From a bacterium (GTDB lineage: Bacteria; Chloroflexota; Dormibacteria; UBA8260; Bog-877), in contig JAKAWF010000152.1 in NCBI GenBank assembly GCA_021817025.1, forward strand, positions 1 to 7,722: a DNA stretch of 7,722 nucleotides. The letters are read 5' to 3'. Positions 1 through 6,521 of the stretch are shown piece by piece. The position numbers and the translations under genes were made by a program. The first letter of the stretch is position 1. Every line of letters begins with the position of its first letter. The notes beneath the pieces were generated by a model that worked only from the letters and a program-made list of their open reading frames with translations, searched no databases and was not told the origin of the DNA.

Positions 1-627
1 GATCTGGACGATCTCATCTTTGAGCAGGGGACGTTCTCAGTCAAGGGCGACCCCTCAGCCCACAAGACGATCGAGGAGGTGGCACTGGCGGCCTACGGCG
101 GCAAGCTTCCCGAGGGGATGGAGCACGGGCTGGAGGCGACCAGCTACTTCGACCCACCCAACTGGGTGTGGCCCTTCGGCGCCCACATCTGCGTGGTGGA
201 GGTGGACCGGGACACGGGCGCGGTGCAGGTGCTGAGCTACGTGGCCGTGGACGACTGCGGAAACGTGATCAACCCCATGATCGTCGAGGGTCAGCTCCAC
301 GGCGGCATCGCCCAGGGGATGGGCCAGGCGCTCTACGAGGAGGTGGCCTACGACCAGGACTCGGGCCAGCTCCTCACCGGCACCCTGACCGACTACCTGG
401 TGCCGACCATGAACGAGATTCCCGCGCTGACCATGGACCGGACCGTGACCCCGAGCCCCACCAACCCCCTGGGCGTGAAGGGCATCGGCGAGGCGGGCAC
501 GATCGCCTCCTCTGCCGCGGTCATCAATGCGATCTCAGACGCCCTGAGCCCGCTCGGGATCCATCACGTGGACATGCCGGCCAGCCCGGACCGGATCTGG
601 AAGCTGATTCAGGAGGCGGAGTCATGA
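1..627 (+). CDS. Xanthine dehydrogenase/CO dehydrogenase-family molybdopterin-binding large subunit, C-terminal 208 residues (5' end outside window)
   Basis: Reading frame 1 is open from the first base to a TGA at 625-627, so this is the tail of a gene of roughly 750-800 codons. The family's large subunit holds the Mo-molybdopterin cytosine dinucleotide cofactor and hydroxylates or oxidises its substrate in a cytoplasmic L-M-S complex. Visible family marks include the segment DCGNVINPMIVEGQLHGG, followed by IAQGMGQALYEE (about residues 84-113 of the fragment). Further on, GVKGIGEAG (about 158-166) has its Glu codon at 490-492. In this family that Glu is the catalytic base next to molybdenum. 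The fragment ends in the usual PxRIWKLI-type tail. The next gene overlaps its stop by 4 bp, so the two are translationally coupled. The active-site loop that separates true CO dehydrogenases from other members lies upstream, so the substrate is unknown. Aldehyde, xanthine, nicotinate or other heterocycle dehydrogenases remain possible. The family call is firm. Confidence 0.95.
   Translation, partial: DLDDLIFEQGTFSVKGDPSAHKTIEEVALAAYGGKLPEGMEHGLEATSYFDPPNWVWPFGAHICVVEVDRDTGAVQVLSYVAVDDCGNVINPMIVEGQLHGGIAQGMGQALYEEVAYDQDSGQLLTGTLTDYLVPTMNEIPALTMDRTVTPSPTNPLGVKGIGEAGTIASSAAVINAISDALSPLGIHHVDMPASPDRIWKLIQEAES
611..616 (+). promoter_or_regulatory. Ribosome binding site of the FAD subunit gene
   Basis: AGGAGG lies inside the end of the large-subunit gene, 7 nt before the ATG at 624. 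It fixes the start of the medium-subunit gene and supports coupled translation. Confidence 0.8.
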
Positions 628-1430
628 TCCCAGCTGCCTTCGAGTATTCAAGGGCGTCCTCTGTGGCGGAGGCGGTTGACCAGCTCCGGGCGGCGGGTCC
701 GGACGCCAAGGTGATCGCCGGGGGCCAGAGCCTGCTCCCGATGATGCGCCTGCGGCTGGCCCAGCCCGGCCACCTGGTCGACCTCAACGGCATCCGCGAC
801 CTCGACTACGTCACGGTCGAGGGGGGGAGGGTGCGGATTGGCGCCCTCACCCGCCACTCCACCCTGGTCCGATCCGAAGCGCTGCGCTCCAGCCTGCCGC
901 TCCTGGCCGAGATGGCCAGGGAGGTGGGGGATCCGCAGGTGCGTACCCGAGGCACGATCGGAGGGGTCATGGCCCACGCCGATGCCGCCGGCGACTATCC
1001 GACCCTGGCGCTCATGCTCGACGCGGAGATCGTCACCGACCGCCGGCGGATCCCCGCCCGAGACTTCTTCCAGCACCTCTTCACAACCGCGCTGGAGCCC
1101 GACGAGCTGGTGATGGAGGTGGTCTTCCCGGTGGCGACCGGCGCCCACCGGTACCTCAAGTTCCGCCGTCGGCTCTTCGATTGGGCGATCGTGGCGGTGG
1201 GGGTCCAGCGTCTCGAGGACGGCTGGCGGGTGGGCATCACCCACGCGGGACCGACCGCGGTGCGCGCCCATGCGGTGGAGGAGGCGCTGAGGTCCGGAGC
1301 GACGCCGGCTGAGGCGGCGGAGCGGGCGAGTGACGGGCTCCGCCCCAGCGGCGACGTGCACGCCAGCCCCGAGTTCCGGCTCCATCTGGCGCAGGTGCTC
1401 ACCCGCAGGGCGTTGGAGCAGGCGGGGTGA
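624..1430 (+). CDS. FAD-binding medium subunit of a xanthine dehydrogenase/CO dehydrogenase-family hydroxylase (CoxM-like)
   Basis: This 268-residue protein is close to the usual 270-300 of CoxM-type subunits. It should carry electrons from the [2Fe-2S] small subunit to FAD and on to an acceptor. The N-terminal half is a PCMH-type FAD-binding domain, starting with the family's typical FEY entry. It has the AGGQSL pyrophosphate loop at residues 32-37, LVDLNGI at 51-57, IGALTRH at 72-78 and the second FAD motif TIGG at 111-114, followed by AHADAAGDYP. The C-terminal half is the CO dehydrogenase flavoprotein C-terminal domain, with KFRRRLFDWAIVAV at about 179-192. The ATG shares ATGA with the preceding stop and has a good AGGAGG site. 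No small-subunit gene follows within the next 800 bases, so it probably precedes the large subunit. L-M order matches the S-L-M layout of form II CoxL-like and many aldehyde or heterocycle dehydrogenase operons, rather than the M-S-L layout of true CO dehydrogenase. Substrate unknown. Confidence 0.93.
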   Translation: MIPAAFEYSRASSVAEAVDQLRAAGPDAKVIAGGQSLLPMMRLRLAQPGHLVDLNGIRDLDYVTVEGGRVRIGALTRHSTLVRSEALRSSLPLLAEMAREVGDPQVRTRGTIGGVMAHADAAGDYPTLALMLDAEIVTDRRRIPARDFFQHLFTTALEPDELVMEVVFPVATGAHRYLKFRRRLFDWAIVAVGVQRLEDGWRVGITHAGPTAVRAHAVEEALRSGATPAEAAERASDGLRPSGDVHASPEFRLHLAQVLTRRALEQAG

Positions 1431-1530
1431 GGGGGCGGATGCGTGACGGCGAGTCCCGCGCCGGGGGCCGCGTCGCGGCTCCGCCCGCACCTTAGGGCCC
1501 CTGTCGACCTTCCAACGAAACGAGTCTCCC

Positions 1531-1544
1531 CTGAGCGCCATGCT
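1531..1544 (+). repeat. Direct repeat A, copy 1 (14 nt)
   Basis: CTGAGCGCCATGCT occurs exactly here and again at 1744-1757, 213 bp later. Both copies are followed by GGGTC, after CC in this copy and directly in the second. A 14-nt match within 0.8 kb is unlikely by chance, though GC bias raises the odds. Confidence 0.55.
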
Positions 1545-1630
1545 CCGGGTCGGCAGCGGCTCAAGCCCAGTGCCGCGGGTGGGCGCCAGCCTGGTCCTTG
1601 CGGGCGGCGGTGTGGGCCCTACTCGTGTGC

Positions 1631-1642
1631 GACCAGCTCGGA
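1631..1642 (+). repeat. Direct repeat B, copy 1 (12 nt)
   Basis: GACCAGCTCGGA occurs here and again at 1707-1718, 76 bp later. The spacing differs from that of repeat A, so the two pairs do not reflect one simple duplication. Confidence 0.45.
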
Positions 1643-1706
1643 GCACGCCCATTCGGGCCAGCCCCTCGTCGCCCCTTGCACTTTGGGTGAGCATCTTTGT
1701 GGAACT

Positions 1707-1718
1707 GACCAGCTCGGA
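1707..1718 (+). repeat. Direct repeat B, copy 2 (12 nt)
   Basis: Exact second copy of GACCAGCTCGGA, between the two copies of repeat A. Confidence 0.45.
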
Positions 1719-1743
1719 CCAAGCGTGTCGATTTGCGCCGGAG

Positions 1744-1757
1744 CTGAGCGCCATGCT
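1744..1757 (+). repeat. Direct repeat A, copy 2 (14 nt)
   Basis: Exact second copy of CTGAGCGCCATGCT. The flanking sequence on the left is not shared with copy 1. Confidence 0.55.
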
Positions 1758-1893
1758 GGGTCACAGTCTGTTGATCTCCGCAGCGGGACTACTGGAAGCG
1801 GTCACCGCCTGACGGTTGGCCTGTTCGTAGCTGGCGGGCGGCTCATGCCTCCCGGCAGCTGGGGCACGGTTCTGCAGTGGCAGGCGGCGATGG

Positions 1894-1910
1894 GACTCCA
1901 CCTTGGAGTC
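1894..1910. repeat. Perfect 7-bp inverted repeat (small hairpin)
   Basis: GACTCCA, a 3-nt CCT loop and TGGAGTC form a perfect 7-bp stem. No T-run follows on either strand, so it does not look like an intrinsic terminator. It could be a protein-binding site or chance. Confidence 0.4.
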
Positions 1911-2194
1911 GAAACCATCAACGGCGTGCGGGCCAAGCCTCGTGGCGTGCCTGGGCAGGGTGCTGAGGGCCCAGCAGCAAGTGGCGCAGTGACTGGCACC
2001 GACAGTCCGCCGGGTCGGCGAGACCGCGCTGCTGGCTGGGACCAGCACGCGGTGATTGCGCCGGCCGCTCGTGGTCCCATATGCTGCCGCGCCAGCAGAT
2101 GGTCACCGATCCAGCTACCTCATCCAGGCGTAGGGCTGAAGGGGTAGCGCCCATCACCACCGCCTCCCGCTCCCGCCCGGGACTGGCGTTAGAG

Positions 2195-2221
2195 GCACCG
2201 GTGCGGATACCGTATGCGGTA
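2195..2221. promoter_or_regulatory. Tandem palindromes upstream of the GntR gene, candidate operator
   Basis: A perfect 10-bp palindrome, GCACCGGTGC (2195-2204), is followed after 3 bases by TACCGTATGCGGTA (2208-2221). The second has 5-bp arms TACCG/CGGTA around TATG. Both carry ACCG/CGGT half-sites and their centres are 15 bp apart. The second ends 25 nt before the GTG start. GntR/FCD dimers bind short palindromes, commonly near their own gene, so autoregulation is a reasonable inference. No convincing -35/-10 pair was found beside it. Confidence 0.45.
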
Positions 2222-2234
2222 GTCTCGACCAAGC

Positions 2235-2240
2235 GAGGAG
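2235..2240 (+). promoter_or_regulatory. Ribosome binding site of the GntR gene
   Basis: GAGGAG sits 6 nt before the GTG at 2247. It decides the start: the ATG at 2242-2244 is out of frame and too close to the site. Confidence 0.75.
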
Positions 2241-2246
2241 AATGGC

Positions 2247-2963
2247 GTGGCCGCTATCAGTAGGAGCTACCTGCAGGACCAGGTGTACGAACTGATCCGC
2301 GAGCGGATTGTCTCCCATACCTACCCGCCAGGCCATCGGTTGTCAGAGGCGGCGCTCGCCCAGGAGCTCGGGGTCAGCCGCATGCCGGTGCGGGACGCCC
2401 TGCGCCGACTGCTGCTGGAGGGCCTGACCGAAGGCAGCTCGGGCAAGGGGCTGTGGGTGTCGTCCCTGTCCCTCAGTCATGCGCGGGATGTTTACCGCCT
2501 CCGGGAACTGCTGGAAACCGTCGCGGTCGAGTTGGCTGTCAGCCGCGCCACCCCGGAGGACCTGACCCGCCTGCGCAAGGCTGTTCACACTCAGGAGTCT
2601 GCTGCTGCCAGCGGAGCCCTGGGAAAGGTTGTCAAAGCCTCCATGGCCTTCCATAACGCCCTCTACGAAAGTGCTCACAGTAGCATCCTGTCTCTGGTCC
2701 TAGAGCAGGTCTGGGCTCAGGCCCAGCGCTATCGTGAGTTGACCTTGGGCAAGTCAGAGCGTCACCACCAGGTGACCCATGAGCATGCGGGACTGGTTGA
2801 GGCGATCCAGGATCGCGACGCCGATCGCGCCACCGAGCTTATTCAAGTCCATGTCTCGAGCGCCTTGGCGGTGGTCGCCAAGTATCTAGGTGACGACCTC
2901 CCGGAGGGAGACGTTCTGCCCGTGGCCGGCCTTCGCAAGGCCCGCTCGTCTCAAGCCAAATGA
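2247..2963 (+). CDS. GntR-family transcriptional regulator, FadR/FCD subclass
   Basis: The gene encodes 238 residues from a GTG start with GAGGAG 6 nt upstream, a normal length for the subclass. Residues about 8-72 form the GntR winged helix-turn-helix, with PPGHRLSEAALAQELGVSR followed by MPVRDALRRL at 27-55. Residues about 80-210 form the all-helical FCD ligand-binding domain, with YRLRELLE at 83-90, FHNAL at 135-139 and HEHAGLVEAI at 178-187. FCD domains usually bind a metal through one Asp and three His, and sense small carboxylic acids. Here His136, His180 and His202 are in place, but the Asp position four residues before the first His is Ser132. The gene runs tail to tail into the opposite-strand liv-mmgE/prpD operon, overlapping its last gene by 13 bp. 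It probably represses that operon and perhaps itself. This control is inferred from position, and the inducer is unknown. Confidence 0.92.
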   Translation: MAAISRSYLQDQVYELIRERIVSHTYPPGHRLSEAALAQELGVSRMPVRDALRRLLLEGLTEGSSGKGLWVSSLSLSHARDVYRLRELLETVAVELAVSRATPEDLTRLRKAVHTQESAAASGALGKVVKASMAFHNALYESAHSSILSLVLEQVWAQAQRYRELTLGKSERHHQVTHEHAGLVEAIQDRDADRATELIQVHVSSALAVVAKYLGDDLPEGDVLPVAGLRKARSSQAK

Positions 2964-4363
2964 GTCAACTTCAGAACGGCCTCGACTCCAGGCATCTCTT
3001 CTAGTTTCCAGATCGCACTGAAGAGCCGCTCAAGCTGACCAGCCGAAAGCCTGCCGGCGGCTAGGTTGGTCACCTTCTGCTCGATCTCGCGGTCGCTCAT
3101 GGGGTTTGTAGCATGCCCTCGGTAGGCCCGAATCGCGCCTTCCTCAACCGCACCCGATGACGTGGTGACACGGATCCGAGTCATCACCTCCTGAGGCCAG
3201 GCGGCAGCACACTCCGGATCCTCGTGGACACGGAGGTGCTCCAGTATCCGCGCCACGGCCGGGTCCGCGAGCGCCTCCGGCGTGAAGTGCTCAACTCTCA
3301 GATCACCGTGGACCAGCGCGCTCGCCACCACGTACGGGATGCTGTGGTCGGCAGACTCTCTCGTCGCTGGCCGCCACTTCGCCTGGTCTCCGGCCATGAC
3401 CCGGAGCCCGAATGCGAAGGTCCCGACATCCACCTCCGCGATGTCCTCATGCGACGTGAGGCGGGAGCCGAGCTCACGGGCCAGTTCGATCGCCCCCTGC
3501 GAGAAGTATCCAGCCGGGTAGTGCTTGATGTTGCTACACCCAACGGCCAGCGGCGCGTCGCCACGGGCGAGCGGGTCGCGGAGCACCTCCTTGCCGAGAA
3601 CCGCTTCCATCCCACCGCGTCCCAGGAAAGGCGCCGGTGGGCCCGATAGGCCCTCTCTGGCTAGGCGCGCAGCAAATAGCCCGTTGCGGCAGGCGTTCGC
3701 GCTGGCACAGCCCTTCCACATCGAGAGCTCCCCCAGACGGGTCGCCTGCAGGCCAAAGTTCGGCGTCAGGGACAAGCTCGCGGCATGACGTAGCTGGTCG
3801 TCATCCAGCTCCCACAGGACGGCCGCCGCCAGCGCGCTGGCGAGGTCTCCAGCTAAAACATGGTCCCAGCCCTCGACCCCCAGCCGGGCCGCATCGCTGA
3901 AGCGAGCGAAGACCTCGTAGGCGATGGCAATCCCTTGAACAACCTGAGGCATGCTCGACCCCGCCTCCTCGGCCGCCGCGAGCACAGCCGGTATGTAGTC
4001 GCTGGGGTGGCCGACCCCCTGCGGACTCGCATACGTGTCGTTGAAGTCCAGGTACCGCACCATCACACCGTTGGCAAAGGCCGCGAAGTCGCCGTGCGGG
4101 CGCCGCGGGTCGCCGATCAGGGTGCAACCATCGACCACAGCAGCGCTGGCGGCAATGTTTCGCGCAATCTGAACCGCCTTCGCGTCCACAGCGCCTAACG
4201 CGCATCCGAGCGCGTCCAAAAGCACGCGCTTGACTCCGTGGCGCTCCTCCTCAGTCATCCGCTCATAGGTGATGGATCGTGTCAGGGCTACCAAGTCGTC
4301 CAAAACCGAGTCTCCGCTCCCGCCCTCCGGCGAACCCTCCACGCGCGCCACCACAGCACTCAA
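2951..4363 (-). CDS. MmgE/PrpD family protein, PrpD-like (GWDHV) subtype
   Basis: The family includes 2-methylcitrate dehydratase, cis-aconitate decarboxylase and iminodisuccinate epimerase. All act on small branched or unsaturated di- and tricarboxylates in the cytoplasm. The protein is 470 residues, full length for the family. Landmarks are DFNDT at 106-110 with HPSD at 119-122, matching the Asp/Thr/His active-site segment. GWDHV is at 165-169, a Lys-containing segment (WKGCASANACRNG) at 216-228, IKHYP at 279-283 and ESADHSIPYVVASALVHG at 336-353. The GWDHV form is typical of PrpD-like members, unlike the His-bearing GFHSTGT of the neighbour. The start chosen is a TTG at 4363-4361. It shares two bases with the previous gene's TGA and has GGAGGAG 8 nt upstream. 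Beginning at 4471 would add 36 residues with no family similarity inside the neighbour's coding region. As the last gene of the liv operon it probably acts on the imported compound. The exact reaction is unknown. Confidence 0.9.
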   Translation of the reverse strand: MSAVVARVEGSPEGGSGDSVLDDLVALTRSITYERMTEEERHGVKRVLLDALGCALGAVDAKAVQIARNIAASAAVVDGCTLIGDPRRPHGDFAAFANGVMVRYLDFNDTYASPQGVGHPSDYIPAVLAAAEEAGSSMPQVVQGIAIAYEVFARFSDAARLGVEGWDHVLAGDLASALAAAVLWELDDDQLRHAASLSLTPNFGLQATRLGELSMWKGCASANACRNGLFAARLAREGLSGPPAPFLGRGGMEAVLGKEVLRDPLARGDAPLAVGCSNIKHYPAGYFSQGAIELARELGSRLTSHEDIAEVDVGTFAFGLRVMAGDQAKWRPATRESADHSIPYVVASALVHGDLRVEHFTPEALADPAVARILEHLRVHEDPECAAAWPQEVMTRIRVTTSSGAVEEGAIRAYRGHATNPMSDREIEQKVTNLAAGRLSAGQLERLFSAIWKLEEMPGVEAVLKLTHLA

Positions 4364-5736
4364 GACGCCAACTCCTCCATAACAGTGCCGACCAACTCCG
4401 CTGTGCCGACCCGGGACACGGTATGCCAAAGCCCCCGGGCACGGTCGGGAGGAAACACCACCCCCGCGCAATCCACAAACTTCTCTTCCAGCTCCTCCGC
4501 CGTGAGCGGTTTCTGGGGATACCCGCGTGCCCAGTCCGCCGTGCCTTGGAAGATGCGTCCATCCGTGCAGTTGACGGTCACCCGACTCCGCACGTGCTGG
4601 AACCCCAGGGCCTCCAAATCTTGGTCCACCACCACGTCCACCTTCGGGAGGAAAGCTTGCAACTCCGGATCCTGGACCGCCTCATCCGTGAAGTCGGATA
4701 GCCCGGCACGGCGACGGACCACTCCGGTCGCCATGCAGTACTCCAAGCTGAACTTGCCTTCCAGGCCAGTGGTGGGGCGATGGTGGATCAGGGCGTTCAA
4801 GACGTTCGAATTAGTGCCCACCTCGACTCTTTCTATCTGCTCTGGTGCGAGGTTCTCCCTGGCCACTATGCTCAGGATCAGGTCTTGGGCGGGATGGGAC
4901 AGCGAGCCGGAGGGATACGGTTTGATGGACACTCCCGGGGTCTCGAGAAAGAAAGGAGAGCCAAGACACCCGGCCAGCTTGGTGCTGTCAAACCCGCCCG
5001 CCGCCGCGTTGAGGAAGCCGCGCGGAGCCTCCAGGATCGCTCGGCTCGCCGTAAAGCCCGCCTCCGCGAGGAGGGCGGCCAGGACGCCGCTTTGAGCCGC
5101 CCGACCGGCGTGCAGGGGCTTAGTCATGGTGCCAAAGTTCTCGCGTAAGCCGGCACTCTGGGAGGCGGCTATCCCCAGCGCCGTGGCGGTCACGTCGGGC
5201 CCAAGCCCAAGGATCTTCGCCGCTGCCGCAGCCGCCCCGATGGCGCCAGCGGTACCTGTGCTGTGGAATCCGTCTTGATAGTGGCGACTATCCATCGCGT
5301 CTGCCACCCGGCACGCCACCTCCACCCCGGCGACGTACGCCACCACCAGCGCACGGCCCGTGGTGGGCCGTTCGCAGGCCAGCGCGGACGCGGCCGAGAG
5401 GACCGGCACCGAGGGGTGGGTGAGGAGCCCATAGACGGCCTCAGGCGATGTCGAAAGCTGAGTGTCGTCGTAATCAAGCGCGTGCCCTGCCGTCCCATTC
5501 AGAAGCGCGGCTACCAAGGCCGAGGCGCGACGATCGGTGCCCACGACGGGGACCGCGCCGGTGCCGCCCACCTCCAGCACCTGCCGTAAGATCTGCGCCG
5601 AGTCCTGCCCGCTCCCAGCAAGCGTCACGCCCCAGGCATCCGAGATGTGGTCCTGAGCGATCTCGACAACCTTCGGAGGCAGCACCTCCCACGTCAGCTC
5701 ACTGGTGAACCTGGCAACCTCCTCCGTGACTCCCAT
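4360..5736 (-). CDS. MmgE/PrpD family protein, GFHSTGT subtype
   Basis: This 458-residue protein is full length for the family. In order it shows DYDDT at 88-92 and HPSVP at 107-111 (active-site Asp, Thr and His). GFHSTGTAGAIGAA is at 156-169, whose His158 aligns with an active-site His of cis-aconitate decarboxylase-like members. TKPLHAGRAAQSG is at 205-217 with the conserved Lys206, IKPYPSGSLSHPA at 271-283 and KFSLEYCMATG at 328-338. These are canonical and intact, so an active enzyme is expected. Family chemistry is dehydration, isomerisation, epimerisation or decarboxylation of carboxylic acids. The ATG at 5736 has GAGGAG 9 nt upstream. A TTG seven codons earlier overlaps that site and is less likely. 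The stop overlaps the TTG of the second MmgE/PrpD gene, and livF ends 62 bp upstream. The strong motif differences from its neighbour suggest different substrates or steps, or a heteromeric pair. The precise substrate is not readable. Confidence 0.92.
   Translation of the reverse strand: MGVTEEVARFTSELTWEVLPPKVVEIAQDHISDAWGVTLAGSGQDSAQILRQVLEVGGTGAVPVVGTDRRASALVAALLNGTAGHALDYDDTQLSTSPEAVYGLLTHPSVPVLSAASALACERPTTGRALVVAYVAGVEVACRVADAMDSRHYQDGFHSTGTAGAIGAAAAAAKILGLGPDVTATALGIAASQSAGLRENFGTMTKPLHAGRAAQSGVLAALLAEAGFTASRAILEAPRGFLNAAAGGFDSTKLAGCLGSPFFLETPGVSIKPYPSGSLSHPAQDLILSIVARENLAPEQIERVEVGTNSNVLNALIHHRPTTGLEGKFSLEYCMATGVVRRRAGLSDFTDEAVQDPELQAFLPKVDVVVDQDLEALGFQHVRSRVTVNCTDGRIFQGTADWARGYPQKPLTAEELEEKFVDCAGVVFPPDRARGLWHTVSRVGTAELVGTVMEELAS
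4372..4378 (-). promoter_or_regulatory. Ribosome binding site of the second MmgE/PrpD gene (TTG start)
   Basis: On the minus strand GGAGGAG lies 8 nt before the TTG at 4363, inside the end of the upstream gene. It is the main support for the unusual TTG start. Confidence 0.75.
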
Positions 5737-5745
5737 GGGCACGCT

Positions 5746-5751
5746 CTCCTC
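5746..5751 (-). promoter_or_regulatory. Ribosome binding site of the first MmgE/PrpD gene
   Basis: GAGGAG on the minus strand, 9 nt before the ATG at 5736. It favours this start over the in-frame TTG at 5757. Confidence 0.7.
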
Positions 5752-5798
5752 AAGCAACAGTCAATGAACTCGACTCGGCCACGTCCGCGACAGCGGTC

Positions 5799-6521
5799 TC
5801 AGCCGACCAAAATTGCCTCGATCTCAGGGCTCCCTGCCAGCTCGGGGACAGGCCCAGACAGCACATTCTTGCCATCAGCCAGGAAATAGGCGTAGTCGGC
5901 ATGCTCAAGGGCGACCTGAGCATTCTGCTCGACGATCAGGAGGCCCACTCCTGATTTGGCTACGGCGACGATCTGCTCCCACACTCGATCCCCATATATC
6001 GGAGACAGGCCGGCGGTGGGTTCGTCCAGAATCGCCACCACGGGGTCGGTCATCAGCAGACGGGCCAGTGCCAGCATCCGTTGCTGTCCCCCAGACAGCT
6101 GGCCCGCCTTCTTACGCCGGTCTCCAGCCAAGTCCGGGAAAAGGTCAAACACACGCTCCAAGCGCTCAGTTACATCTCCCTTGAAGCTGAACGCTCCCAT
6201 ATGCAGGTTCTCCAGCGCGGTCAACTCATCGAAGACATTGGCCAGCTGGGGCAGGTAGCCCAGCCCCTGGCGCACCCGGCGGTGGGGCGGCAAACCAGCG
6301 ATCACCCGGCCCTGGAGGGTGATCTCCCCCCTCAATGTGGGAATCAGTCCCATGATGGCTTTGGCCAGGGTCGACTTGCCCGCCCCATTGGGACCAAGGA
6401 CAACCGACACCTGGCCCCTCGTCACCTGTACCCCCACCCCGTCAAGAATGGGCGGCCCCCCATACCCGGCGCTGATGTCGGAAGCCTGCAAATCCACCGT
6501 CGCCACCTCTACCGCGCTCAT
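5799..6521 (-). CDS. livF: Branched-chain amino acid-type ABC transporter ATP-binding protein LivF
   Basis: This is one of the two cytoplasmic ATPases that drive a LIV/HAAT-type importer. The 240-residue length matches LivF. It shows Walker A GPNGAGKST at 43-51, the Q-loop in YLPQLANVF at 89-97, signature LSGGQQRM at 142-149, Walker B VVAILDEP at 161-168 and the LivF-type switch segment IVEQNAQVALEHADYAYFL at 196-214. There Gln replaces the usual H-loop His, as is normal for LivF and distinguishes it from LivG. The ATG at 6521 shares ATGA with the stop of livG, so the two ATPases are translationally coupled. Transporters of this family carry branched-chain amino acids but also urea, amides, aromatic acids and other carboxylates. 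The adjoining MmgE/PrpD genes hint at a carboxylic acid, but specificity lies in the unseen substrate-binding protein. Confidence 0.94.
   Translation of the reverse strand: MSAVEVATVDLQASDISAGYGGPPILDGVGVQVTRGQVSVVLGPNGAGKSTLAKAIMGLIPTLRGEITLQGRVIAGLPPHRRVRQGLGYLPQLANVFDELTALENLHMGAFSFKGDVTERLERVFDLFPDLAGDRRKKAGQLSGGQQRMLALARLLMTDPVVAILDEPTAGLSPIYGDRVWEQIVAVAKSGVGLLIVEQNAQVALEHADYAYFLADGKNVLSGPVPELAGSPEIEAILVG

Larger units (their letters stand above)
1431..2246. other. Long intergenic region with no supportable gene
   Basis: About 816 bases separate the hydroxylase genes from the regulator. Several frames stay open here (for example 1443-2147 and 1540-1812 on +), but their translations are rich in Gly, Pro, Arg and Ser. 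They show no motif, no convincing ribosome binding site and no match to any family I recognise. Open frames of this length are expected in GC-rich DNA. No tRNA, rRNA, CRISPR or clear insertion-sequence end is seen. The region contains short exact direct repeats, a perfect small hairpin at 1894-1910 and two palindromes at 2195-2221. It may be decayed coding DNA, a long leader of the regulator gene or spacer. I cannot tell which. Confidence 0.6.

Noticed and set aside
1433..1486. Possible terminator after the FAD subunit gene (GGGCGGA pairing with TCCGCCC)
   Set aside because: The 7-bp arms are separated by 40 nt and no T-run follows. Such pairings are common in GC-rich DNA.
648..1754. Long open frame on - opposite the FAD subunit gene
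   Set aside because: It mirrors the codon pattern of the well-supported + strand gene, and its translation is Arg/Pro-rich without motifs.
1540..1812. Open frame of 90 codons on + with a mildly protein-like hydrophobic end
   Set aside because: No ribosome binding site or family resemblance. It overlaps another open frame of equal merit, so neither is supported.
1758..2130. Suspected transposase remnant in the gap
   Set aside because: No DDE or other transposase motif could be followed in any frame, and no terminal inverted repeats or target duplication were found.
1443..2147. Open frame of 234 codons on + in the middle gap
   Set aside because: Composition is that of random GC-rich DNA (Gly, Pro, Arg, Ser), with no motif, no clear ribosome binding site and no recognisable family.
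2242..2244. ATG as the start of the GntR gene
   Set aside because: It is out of frame with the regulator and only 1 nt from the ribosome binding site. The in-frame GTG at 2247 is correctly spaced.
4364..4471. N-terminal extension of the second MmgE/PrpD gene to 4471
   Set aside because: The 36 extra residues have no family similarity and lie in the first MmgE/PrpD gene. The TTG at 4363 has a strong ribosome binding site.
5775..5806. Possible terminator between livF and the first MmgE/PrpD gene
   Set aside because: Only 5-bp outer and 4-bp inner arms, partly inside livF, with no T-run on the minus strand.
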